Shown one piece after another: positions 1 to 6,024 of a DNA stretch of 6,911 bases. Each line of letters begins with the position of its first letter. Position 1 is the first letter of the stretch. A program made the position numbers and the translations under genes. The DNA lies in assembly GCA_026390285.1 (NCBI GenBank), contig JAPLGH010000038.1, positions 1 through 6,911 of the forward strand, written 5' to 3'. The notes under the pieces are model-generated. The model was not told where the DNA came from. It did no database searches and worked only from the letters and a program-made list of their open reading frames with translations. This stretch comes from Caldisericota bacterium. Lineage in GTDB: Bacteria > Caldisericota > Caldisericia > Cryosericales > Cryosericaceae.

Positions 1-87
1 GACGAAAACGTCCTTCTCGCCGTCATCACGAGTGATGAAGCCATAACCCTTCTCTGCGTTGAACCACTTGACTTTACCTGTAAGCAC
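1..87 (-). CDS. csp: Cold shock protein (CspA family), N-terminal part, cut by window edge
   Basis: The first 29 residues of a cold shock domain are visible: [18 protein letters not shown], then [11 protein letters not shown]. This is the CspA-family OB-fold start, with the WFN segment, the RNP1 motif KGYGFI (residues 13-18) and the beginning of RNP2 (VFV, 27-29). Such proteins of about 65-70 residues bind single-stranded RNA and DNA in the cytoplasm and act as RNA chaperones; the remaining 35-40 residues lie outside the window. The start is GTG at 87-85, because GGAGG at 98-94 sits six bases upstream. An ATG at 100-98 is in another frame and stops quickly. The gene has its own promoter (164-136) and a leader of only about 40 bases, so it lacks the long thermosensing leader of Escherichia coli cspA. 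The family is certain; the role (cold-induced or constitutive) is not. Confidence 0.95.
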   Translation of the reverse strand, partial: MLTGKVKWFNAEKGYGFITRDDGEKDVFV

Positions 88-135
88 CGACGACCTCCAT
101 ACACAATTCTGGCTTGTCCCATCTTGCCATAGTTA

Positions 136-164
136 AGTATACAATTCCAAAAAAAACGCGTCAA
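136..164 (-). promoter_or_regulatory. Sigma-70-type promoter for the cold shock gene
   Basis: Read on the minus strand, a TTGACG -35 box (164-159) and a TATACT -10 box (141-136) are separated by 17 bases. This is close to consensus. Transcription would start near 129 and give a leader of about 40 bases ending in GGAGG and the GTG start. The spacer contains a run of eight T. The quality of the match suggests strong basal expression. Confidence 0.85.
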
Positions 165-229
165 GACCTTTGTGCAAACGTTGAATCAGTTGACGTGGCT
201 GTATCATGCTCAGTGTGGCCGCAGCCGTT

Positions 230-258
230 CTGGCAAGCAGAGAAAAGCCGCCTATACT
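230..258 (+). promoter_or_regulatory. Sigma-70-type promoter for the flavodoxin-family gene
   Basis: CTGGCA (230-235, four of six matches to the -35 consensus) and TATACT (253-258, -10) lie 17 bases apart. A start near 265 would leave a leader of about 30 bases containing GGGGAGGA (283-290). This placing argues that translation starts at TTG 295 and not at any upstream in-frame start. The promoter diverges from that of the cold shock gene. Confidence 0.7.
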
Positions 259-294
259 TTGCCTCGAAAGAAGATGATCCACGGGGAGGAACGC

Positions 295-828
295 TTGCAG
301 GTTGCAGGAATACCGCTTAAGGTCCTGATTGTGTACTACTCTTCCGCCGGCCACACACGGGCCATCGCCCAACAGCTTGCCAAGGCAGCACAAGCTGATC
401 TGGAGGAACTTCGTGCTGTGGGCGAGCCTCCTGGAACGGGGGCACGGCACTATTTCTGGGCACTGCGCCATCTCCTGCTGTCTCAGAAGCCTATACTGAT
501 CCCGTTCGAACACGACGCTTCAACCTATGACCTCATCATGCTGGGCAGTCCAGTGTGGCTTGGTACGTTCAGCCCCGCCCTTCGCAGCTACATATGGACA
601 GCCCCCCTTGCTCATAAGCACGTGGCATTGTTCTGCAGCTACCGCAATGCTCCGGGACCAGCATTCAAACATGTTGCCCGCATGCTGAGGACATCGACTG
701 TCCTGGAGAATACGCTCAGTTTTCTCGATCCCGCTGCAGCAGGAGCAGGTATCATCGCCATACGGGCTCAACGCTGGGTGCACGAGCTGGAGCTCTGCCT
801 GTCTGGACAGGCCGAAACCCGGCTGTAA
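295..828 (+). CDS. Flavodoxin-family (FMN-binding) protein
   Basis: The protein has 177 residues with a flavodoxin-like fold. The first beta strand KVLIVYYSSAGHTRAIA (9-25) ends in the phosphate-binding loop for FMN, with S16, S17, G19, H20 and T21. A second typical block, DLIMLGSPVWLGTFSP (79-94), should contact the isoalloxazine ring. VALFCSY (110-116) is the next core strand. Such proteins carry electrons or act as small NAD(P)H:quinone or protoporphyrinogen-type oxidoreductases in the cytoplasm; the partner here cannot be told. I chose TTG 295 because GGAGGA lies four bases upstream and a promoter ends at 258. Longer in-frame versions starting at 172 or 274 would begin upstream of, or almost at, the transcription start. 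No neighbour gives a functional hint, and 107 bases separate it from the next gene. Confidence 0.85.
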   Translation: MQVAGIPLKVLIVYYSSAGHTRAIAQQLAKAAQADLEELRAVGEPPGTGARHYFWALRHLLLSQKPILIPFEHDASTYDLIMLGSPVWLGTFSPALRSYIWTAPLAHKHVALFCSYRNAPGPAFKHVARMLRTSTVLENTLSFLDPAAAGAGIIAIRAQRWVHELELCLSGQAETRL

Positions 829-874
829 CCTGGCTGGCCCGCCTGCCGTATACGAGGTGAATGGCGCGCGACTT

Positions 875-901
875 GGCTCACCAATGAGACTGTACTGAGC
901 C
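875..901. repeat. Weak inverted repeat in the intergenic region
   Basis: GGCTCA (875-880) and TGAGCC (896-901) are perfect six-base arms around a 15-base loop, between the flavodoxin-family gene and the membrane protein gene. No T run follows on either strand, so it is not a canonical intrinsic terminator. It may be a weak RNA hairpin, an operator-like site, or chance. The rest of 829-935 shows only the ribosome binding site at 924-929. Confidence 0.25.
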
Positions 902-935
902 CGGTCTTCTGGCAGCCCGCACAAGGGGGTACGAG

Positions 936-1571
936 ATGAACAATGATGAACAGCACGAACGCAACACGAGAGCCCTCGGGCTTTTGCTTCTGGCCGTGGG
1001 AGCCTGGACCCTGATCGCCAGGTTCATTCATATCAACCTTGGGGACTGGCTATGGCCCTTCTGGATCATCGTCCCCGGCGGGATCATCATGGCGCTCGGC
1101 TTCCGCGATACACACCGTGGCAACGAGGGTCTGGTCACCTTTGGCTGCATCGTGGCCGTAACGGGCATCATCCTCTTCGTCCAGAATGTCACAGGGCAAT
1201 GGCAGAGCTGGGCATATGCGTGGGCTCTTCTGTTTCCTGGCAGCATCGGTCTCGGCCAGTACCTGTGGGGCAAGCGCACGGGCAATTCGGTAGCAGTGCG
1301 CTCTGCGGAGAAGACTCTGCGGGTCGCAATTGTTCTCTTCCTCGCGTTCGCGGTCTTCTTTGAAGTCGTGCTCGGAATCAGCGGTTTCCGACTTGGTGCG
1401 GCTGGACGCATCGTCCTGCCGGTGCTTCTTATCGCGGCGGGTGTCGCTATCTACGTGACGTCCATGAGTGGCGGACGTGGCAGTGTTGTTCAGCCCCCCG
1501 CTCCCCCGCAGGTCACCCTCACGCCACCACCGCCCCCTGTGCAGCAGGACAAGTCCCCAGGTCCGGGTTGA
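936..1571 (+). CDS. Six-helix membrane protein with proline-rich tail (LiaF/DUF5668-like N-terminal region)
   Basis: The protein has 211 residues. Six hydrophobic segments are visible at about 14-33, 38-56, 65-85, 91-111, 127-148 and 155-176. They include two Trp/Pro-rich helices of the form WLWPFWIIVPGG and WALLFPGSIGLG, a pattern common in the small membrane domains found in LiaF-like and DUF5668-like envelope proteins. The tail (about 185-211) is rich in proline (PPAPP, PPPPP) and probably disordered. The start ATG has AGGGGG six bases upstream. There is no catalytic motif. It may sense or modulate the envelope, but that is inference from loose resemblance. Its TGA stop lies inside the -35 box of the next gene's promoter, so the next gene is a separate transcription unit. 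I saw no convincing promoter for this gene; read-through from the flavodoxin-family gene is possible. Confidence 0.8.
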   Translation: MNNDEQHERNTRALGLLLLAVGAWTLIARFIHINLGDWLWPFWIIVPGGIIMALGFRDTHRGNEGLVTFGCIVAVTGIILFVQNVTGQWQSWAYAWALLFPGSIGLGQYLWGKRTGNSVAVRSAEKTLRVAIVLFLAFAVFFEVVLGISGFRLGAAGRIVLPVLLIAAGVAIYVTSMSGGRGSVVQPPAPPQVTLTPPPPPVQQDKSPGPG

Positions 1572-1595
1572 CAGTTGGAGGGCAGTTCCTATAGT
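1568..1595 (+). promoter_or_regulatory. Near-consensus sigma-70-type promoter for the ECF S-component gene
   Basis: A perfect TTGACA -35 box (1568-1573) overlaps the stop codon of the upstream gene, and TATAGT (1590-1595) follows after 16 bases. Transcription would start near 1602, giving a leader of about 30 bases. That is too short to hold a vitamin riboswitch, although ECF S genes are often controlled by one. Confidence 0.8.
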
Positions 1596-1630
1596 AAGAG
1601 GCACCCATCCCTCTTGACCCCGAGGCATGA

Positions 1631-2160
1631 ATGACACGACGCTTTCCTGTCCGAACCCTGACGACGACTGGCCTGTTGCTAGCCGTTGGGTTGCTGCTGC
1701 CAATGGTGTTTCACTCCCTGTTCGGAGCGGCAGGCGGCAGGACCCCCTCCCGATGCACTATGCCGTTCTCCTTGGTGGACTTCTGCTGGGCCTCGTTGCA
1801 GGGACCTTCCTCGGTATTACCACTCCTGTGCTCAGCACGCTCATGACGGGCATGCCCGCGGTCGCCATCCTGCTGCCCATGGTCGTCGAGCTGGCCGTCT
1901 ACGGCCTGGTTGCGGGAGTTGGACGTCGCCAGAGGCGACTTGTGCCGATCTGGTCGCTCCTCCTTGCAATGGCTGCCGGCAGAATCGCATTGGGTCTCGT
2001 AGTCGCCCTGCTGGGACCGCTTATCGGGCTGAAGGCCGAACCGGTTGCCTACGTTGTTGCCAGCGTTGTCACAGGCCTTCCCGGCATCGCCGTGCAGGTC
2101 GCGGTCATCCCGCTTCTTCTCGTGCGCGGACGTCTGGAACGATCTGTCGCGCAGGCATGA
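1631..2160 (+). pseudogene. ECF transporter S component (substrate-binding membrane subunit), frameshifted
   Basis: S components of energy-coupling factor transporters bind a vitamin or other small molecule in the membrane and work with a shared EcfT/EcfA module, which is not in this window. The family signature is split over two frames. One frame, from ATG 1631 (GAGG five bases upstream), gives about 39 residues with LLLAVGLLLPMVFHSLFG. The other gives LPMHYAVLLGGLLLG, then TPVLSTLMTGMP and further helices up to the stop at 2160. The join falls in a run of five C (1743-1747). One added C would give one continuous protein of about 176 residues reading GGRTPLPMHY, as the family expects. An ATG at 1627, in the downstream frame, makes an apparently intact 177-residue frame, but its first 40 residues are not membrane-like and are the wrong frame. 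This may be a sequencing error, a true mutation, or rescue by slippage. The substrate is unknown. Confidence 0.8.
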
Positions 2161-2206
2161 AGTAGAACGTTTCCACAGAGGGTTCACGATGTCTTCCGTG
2201 CAAAGC

Positions 2207-2215
2207 TGGTATGCT
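2207..2215 (+). promoter_or_regulatory. Possible extended -10 promoter for gpmA
   Basis: TGGTATGCT (2207-2215) fits an extended -10 element, TG-N-TATGCT. No good -35 box stands at 16-18 bases; the nearest candidate, TTCACG at 2183-2188, is 21 bases away. Transcription from about 2222 would leave a leader of about 25 bases, similar to other genes here. Confidence 0.4.
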
Positions 2216-2247
2216 GAATACAAATAGAACTCTTGAGGAGGAATTGC

Positions 2248-2994
2248 ATGTATGAAGTAGTGTTGCTGAGACATGGCGAAAGTACATGGAACAAAGAGAA
2301 CCGGTTCACCGGGTGGACCGATGTCGATCTTTCTGACAAGGGCGTTGCTGAGGCACACGATGCAGGCAAGCTCCTGAAAGAGAGTGGGTTCGCCTTCGAC
2401 CTGGCGTACACGTCCGTCCTGACGCGCGCTATCCGCACCCTGTGGATTGTCCTCGACGAGATGGACCTCATGTGGGTCCCGGAGGTGCGCAGTTGGCGCC
2501 TCAACGAGCGTCACTATGGAGCCCTGCAGGGACTCAACAAGGCCGAGACAGCCGAAAAGTATGGCGATGTCCAGGTCAAGCTGTGGCGGCGCAGCTACAG
2601 CACGCAGCCGCCCGCCCTTCTCAAGACCGATGAGCGCTGGCCGGGACACGATCCACGCTACGCCGACGTTCCTGAAGCTGATCTTCCTCTGACTGAATGC
2701 CTCAAGGATACCGTTGCGCGCTTCGTTCCGTATTGGGAAGGGACGATTGCTCCCTCAGTGAAGGCCGGCAAGAAGGTCGTCGTCACTGCGCATGGCAACT
2801 CGATCCGTGCCCTCGTCAAGTATCTCGACGGCATCAGCGACGACGACATCACCGAGCTGAACATCCCGACGGGCATCCCGCTCCTGTACAAGCTGGACGA
2901 ACACCTCAAGCCCATCAGCCACACGTATCTTGGTGATCCTGAGGCTGCAGCCAAAGCTGCCGCTGCCGTAGCAAATCAGGCAAAGGCCAAGTAA
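2248..2994 (+). CDS. gpmA: 2,3-bisphosphoglycerate-dependent phosphoglycerate mutase
   Basis: GpmA interconverts 3-phosphoglycerate and 2-phosphoglycerate in glycolysis and gluconeogenesis, through a phosphohistidine, in the cytoplasm. The protein has 248 residues, the normal length. All key parts are present: LLRHGES with R8 and the phosphorylated H9, R60 in [10 protein letters not shown]87 in [16 protein letters not shown], and the second histidine H182 in [15 protein letters not shown]. The C-terminal region has [12 protein letters not shown] and an Ala/Lys-rich tail (about 231-248), typical of this family and closing the active site in known enzymes. The start is ATG 2248, with AGGAGG at 2236-2241; a TTG at 2233 in the same frame overlaps the ribosome binding site and is not credible. 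The next gene starts 38 bases after the stop with no promoter seen between, so the two are probably co-transcribed. Confidence 0.97.
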   Translation: MYEVVLLRHGESTWNKENRFTGWTDVDLSDKGVAEAHDAGKLLKESGFAFDLAYTSVLTRAIRTLWIVLDEMDLMWVPEVRSWRLNERHYGALQGLNKAETAEKYGDVQVKLWRRSYSTQPPALLKTDERWPGHDPRYADVPEADLPLTECLKDTVARFVPYWEGTIAPSVKAGKKVVVTAHGNSIRALVKYLDGISDDDITELNIPTGIPLLYKLDEHLKPISHTYLGDPEAAAKAAAAVANQAKAK

Positions 2995-3032
2995 CGGGAC
3001 AAACTCCCAACAGACGCCTGGAGGCGATTTCA

Positions 3033-4091
3033 GTGAACAGGAAGACAGGAACAGCAGTTGTCGTTTCGGTGGTTACCACGCTGGCGGTGGCAGCTGTGAT
3101 CGTGGCAACTCTCGCTAGGTCGAAACGAGCAGCCGTCATGACACAACCAGGGGATCTTTCGCAGATCACGATGATAGGTGGCAAGGTCGGATGGGCATTG
3201 ACCAGGGACGACCAGATCTTCAGAACTGAGGACGGCGGAGCTACGTGGACCGACATTTTCATCTTTCAGGCGCCCTTATCTGGACAGACCGTCCCCGCGA
3301 TTGGCACCTGTTTTCTCGACAAACAGACGGCGTTTGTCGCAACGAATGCCGGCACTGACAATCAGCCACAGATTGTGGTCTACCGCACTGTCAGCAGTGG
3401 CTCGACTTGGGACAGGACCAATATCGTCACCAAGCTGGATTGGGAACAGGGTGACGTCGGCGGCCTCAAGATCAGCTTCGCTGATTCGTCGAACGGCTAC
3501 CTCATGATCACGGGGACGCCTGGAGCTGGACAGATGGCAAAATCGCTCTACCGGACGACCGACGGTGGCAAGACCTTCTCCTTTGTCCGGGATATCACAG
3601 GCATGACGGATGTAGCTGGAACGATGAACGGAGTAGCGGGCTATCCAACCGGCATGACGTTCTCCACGCCCGAAACCGGATTTGTGACGTGCTCCTATAG
3701 TGCATACACGTTTGTGCTGATGTTCAAGACAATGGACAGTGGCCTGACATGGAAACTGTGGTCACTGCCTGTTCCCGCGGTATATGAGGGCTTGTCCCCT
3801 GCGAACGATTACTATGCTGACGCCTATCCCCCGGTATTCTTTGGAGAACAGAAGAAGAATGGTGTTGTTATGCTGGATTTCGTGCAGGACGGTAAGCACG
3901 TGATGCAGTCGTACCACACCGCCGACGACGGCGGCACCTGGACCATGGGGCCCGCTTGGAACAATCCGGACGTCAGAACCTATTCTTTCATCGATGCCAC
4001 GACCGGCTGGGGTGTTGACGAAAGCGGCAAGCTCTTCACGACAACAGATGGCGGAGCCACGTGGGTGGCAATAGACGCCACAGCGAAATAG
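3033..4091 (+). CDS. Membrane-anchored Asp-box beta-propeller protein (BNR/sialidase-like, YCF48-like repeats)
   Basis: The protein has 352 residues. Residues 8-28 form one hydrophobic helix after MNRK, a signal anchor or uncleaved signal peptide, so the rest should lie outside the cytoplasm. It carries six Asp-box repeats (S/T-x-D-x-G-x-T-W): TEDGGATW 65-72, TVSSGSTW 119-126 (Asp lost), TTDGGKTF 175-182, TMDSGLTW 233-240, TADDGGTW 296-303 and TTDGGATW 337-344. Several are preceded by a strand such as VGWALT or GWGVDE. Spacing of about 40-63 residues suggests a propeller of about six blades. Asp boxes are structural turns seen in sialidases, Ycf48/HCF136 and many secreted proteins; I see no sialidase active-site arginine set, so no enzyme activity is claimed. 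The GTG start has GGAGG eight bases upstream. It probably shares a transcript with gpmA, but the link looks positional only. Confidence 0.85.
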   Translation: MNRKTGTAVVVSVVTTLAVAAVIVATLARSKRAAVMTQPGDLSQITMIGGKVGWALTRDDQIFRTEDGGATWTDIFIFQAPLSGQTVPAIGTCFLDKQTAFVATNAGTDNQPQIVVYRTVSSGSTWDRTNIVTKLDWEQGDVGGLKISFADSSNGYLMITGTPGAGQMAKSLYRTTDGGKTFSFVRDITGMTDVAGTMNGVAGYPTGMTFSTPETGFVTCSYSAYTFVLMFKTMDSGLTWKLWSLPVPAVYEGLSPANDYYADAYPPVFFGEQKKNGVVMLDFVQDGKHVMQSYHTADDGGTWTMGPAWNNPDVRTYSFIDATTGWGVDESGKLFTTTDGGATWVAIDATAK

Positions 4092-4121
4092 CAGTAACGC
4101 AAGCTGTCTGCGGAATCCCCC

Positions 4122-4149
4122 CTGAGATTTAGCAAGAAGAGGCTATAGT
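4122..4149 (+). promoter_or_regulatory. Promoter placed for a leaderless rlmN transcript
   Basis: CTGAGA (4122-4127, four of six -35 matches) and TATAGT (4144-4149, five of six -10 matches) are 16 bases apart. The expected transcription start, six to eight bases after the -10 box, coincides with ATG 4156. The only purine-rich stretch (AAGAAGAGG, ending 4142) lies 13 bases from the start codon and upstream of the predicted transcript. Confidence 0.6.
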
Positions 4150-4155
4150 TGATTC

Positions 4156-5228
4156 ATGGATCTTGAGAAGCTTCAGACGGCCCTGGAAGAGCTGAGACAG
4201 CCTGCGTACCGTTTCAAGCAGATCAAATTAGCCGTCTACAGGGATCTCAAGGATGGCTTTGGTTCCATTGACAACATCCCCCTGACCTTGAGGAACGAAC
4301 TGGATCACCGCATGCCCTTCAACGAACTCGTTCTCAGGACAGAGCGGCGATCGGTGGATGGCTCGGTGAAGGCCGTCTTTGGCACGCTCGACGATGCAGC
4401 CATCGAGAGTGTCCTCATTCCCTACGGGGATGGCACCCGTACCGTGTGCGTCTCCACCGAAGCTGGCTGTCAGCTCAACTGTTCCTTCTGTGCCACCGGG
4501 CATCTGGGCTTCAAGAGAGTCCTGACCCAGCTTGAAATTGTCGAGCAGGTGCTGTACTTTGCCCGTGACCTGAAGTCCAAAGGGGAGAGGGTCACGAACG
4601 TGGTCTTCATGGGCGAGGGCGAGCCTTTCCTCAATTATGACAACGTCAAGAACGCTATCCTGCTGCTGAACGACAAGGACGGCTTCAACCTGGGGCAGCG
4701 ACGCATCTCAGTTTCGACGAGTGGGGGATTGAGCGCTTTGCGGCCGAGGACTGGCAGGTCAACCTGGCTATCTCGCTACATGCTCCCGTCAACGGTCTGC
4801 GTTCCATCCTGATGCCGATCAACAGGACATTCCCTTTGGACCAGTTGATGCCCGCTCTCGATGCGTACGTCGCGAAGACGAACAGGAGACTGATAATTGA
4901 ATACCTGCTGCTGGGGGGACTGAATGACAGCTCTCGTAACGCCGACGCACTCGCCGACCTCATCCACAAGTACAAGCAGGTTCTTCGCCTCAGCGTGGTC
5001 AACCTCATCATCTACAACCCTGTCAACGACAGCAGTGGCCACCCGGACCAATTCAAAGTCCCCAGACCTGCTTCTTTGAGGGCATTCGAGGAAGTCCTGA
5101 CCAAGAGAGAGATCGCCTGGACCCGCAGAGCCAGTTTCGGCAGCGACATCAGTGGAGCTTGTGGACAACTGGCCGGCAAAGTGAACTCCAGAGAACAAGG
5201 AGCAGGAGCCTCCGGGCTGAAGAGCTGA
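4156..5228 (+). pseudogene. rlmN: 23S rRNA (adenine-2503-C2)-methyltransferase RlmN, frameshifted
   Basis: RlmN is a radical-SAM enzyme that methylates C2 of adenine 2503 in 23S rRNA (and A37 of some tRNAs). The first frame gives residues 1-190 with the methyl-carrying cysteine C98 (VCVSTEAG), the cluster motif C105-x3-C109-x2-C112, the SAM-binding segment MGEGEP (152-157), and ISVSTSG (184-190). After the G run at 4723-4727 the homologous sequence continues in another frame: GIERFAAEDW, NLAISLHAPVNGLRS, MPINR, EYLLLGGLND, and DISGACGQLAG with the second catalytic cysteine. Family members read STSG-x-x-P-G/K-I here, so about 10 bases are missing between two G-rich ends. Restored, the protein would have about 360 residues, normal for RlmN. 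As written, frame one stops at 4812 and the product lacks the second catalytic cysteine, so it should be inactive. It could be a true deletion or an assembly fault. Confidence 0.88.
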
Positions 5229-5232
5229 GGCT

Positions 5233-5267
5233 TTTGGACACCAATCCAAACCACGGACTTGCGTCCG
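5233..5267. repeat. Two small hairpins between convergent genes
   Basis: TTTGGA/TCCAAA (5233-5238 with 5245-5250, six-base loop) and CGGAC/GTCCG (5254-5258 with 5263-5267, four-base loop) lie in tandem just after rlmN and before the end of the minus-strand membrane gene. They sit where a bidirectional terminator would be expected. Neither is followed by a clear T run on either strand, so the terminator role is only a guess. Confidence 0.3.
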
Positions 5268-5325
5268 AGTATTGCTATGGCCAACACTCACAACATCCGA
5301 GTTGGTCCGGCTGGAGCGGCGGCTG

Positions 5326-6024
5326 CTAGCGGACTTTCCGTCGACGAATTGCTGACCAGCCGCTTTGCAGTGTTGCTGCCAACCACTTCCAAGCCCTTGG
5401 TGGCAGCACGACGTACAGCACACTCAGGAGCATCCACAGCCAGAAGAGGGGCAGAGCAAAAAAAGAAGGAGAGATGACCAGGAACACGAGGAAGTACGGA
5501 CTGGTCAGCAGCGAATACTGTGAAACCACCATATAGAGCAACAGGAGAGGCATGTTCTGGTCAGTGAGCGGTCCGAGGAATGTGGGTAGCGTAACATATT
5601 TCATGAAGAGACCTGCCAGTTTGTCTGCCAGAGGCAGAAACGGATAGAGATTGTACTCCTTCGTCCACGCCTGGAAGAAACCCCCATGACTTGCGATTGT
5701 AGCAGACGTGTGGTTTGTCAGGACCATCAGAAAGAGTGAGAATGCGACAGCAACCTTCAGAAAGCGGTGCAACACGGGATGATGACGCAGGGCAATCACG
5801 ACGAGAACTGCTGCCACAACGGGTGATAGCATCGTTCCGATCTCATACAGCCATAACAAAGGGCTATTGAGGAGATTGCCGCGGTTCGTGTACACGGCCA
5901 GCATTCGGATAGCCAGCAACGCCGCCGGCCATAAGAGGAAGAGCCAAATGAGTCGCCTCTCAAGAATAGTTGCCGGAGTCGCAGGAGTATCGTCCTCAGT
6001 CCCTGGAAACATATCACTTTCCAT
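5326..6024 (-). CDS. Multi-helix membrane protein of unknown function, paralog of its upstream neighbour (long form)
   Basis: The protein has 232 residues from ATG 6024 (GAGG at 6037-6034, nine bases upstream); a GTG at 6039 in the same frame is a weaker start. Hydrophobic segments lie at about 24-43, 60-79, 88-104, 133-150 (weak), 165-185 and 190-207. A basic tail (SAIRRRKVR) should face the cytoplasm. It shares with the upstream gene product the N-terminal ER-x-L...LWPxxLL block, a central P-hh-A-x-L-x-x-IAL...P...RFLK block, and a C-terminal P-x-FWL...P-x-R-x-W block. It has about 55 extra residues before the last helix, including an aromatic stretch with TKEYNLYPFLP (121-131). The start overlaps the upstream gene's stop by 11 bases, so the two are probably translationally coupled. 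I do not recognise the family. It converges on rlmN with a 97-base gap. Confidence 0.75.
   Translation of the reverse strand: MESDMFPGTEDDTPATPATILERRLIWLFLLWPAALLAIRMLAVYTNRGNLLNSPLLWLYEIGTMLSPVVAAVLVVIALRHHPVLHRFLKVAVAFSLFLMVLTNHTSATIASHGGFFQAWTKEYNLYPFLPLADKLAGLFMKYVTLPTFLGPLTDQNMPLLLLYMVVSQYSLLTSPYFLVFLVISPSFFALPLFWLWMLLSVLYVVLPPRAWKWLAATLQSGWSAIRRRKVR

Noticed and set aside
172..294. In-frame upstream extension of the flavodoxin-family gene (41 extra residues)
   Set aside because: It covers the promoter (230-258), has no ribosome binding site, and encodes no part of the flavodoxin fold; TTG 295 has GGAGGA directly upstream.
133..513. 126-residue open frame on the minus strand upstream of the cold shock gene
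   Set aside because: It would overlap the flavodoxin-family gene and end within the cold shock promoter region (136-164), and has no domain.
873..896. Promoter-like TTGGCT and TGTACT before the six-helix membrane protein
   Set aside because: The spacer is only 12 bases and each box matches only four of six positions, so it is not credible.
1050..1703. 217-residue open frame on the minus strand
   Set aside because: It lies opposite the six-helix membrane protein and the promoter at 1568-1595. Its sequence is rich in Arg, Asp and Glu, as expected from the complement of a hydrophobic gene.
1711..2649. 312-residue open frame on the minus strand
   Set aside because: It lies opposite the ECF S component and gpmA, which show clear family motifs; its protein is of biased, shadow-like composition with no recognisable domain.
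3016..3026. Small hairpin CGCC-TGGA-GGCG around the ribosome binding site of the propeller gene
   Set aside because: A four-base stem arises easily by chance from a GGAGG site next to GC-rich sequence; nothing else supports control.
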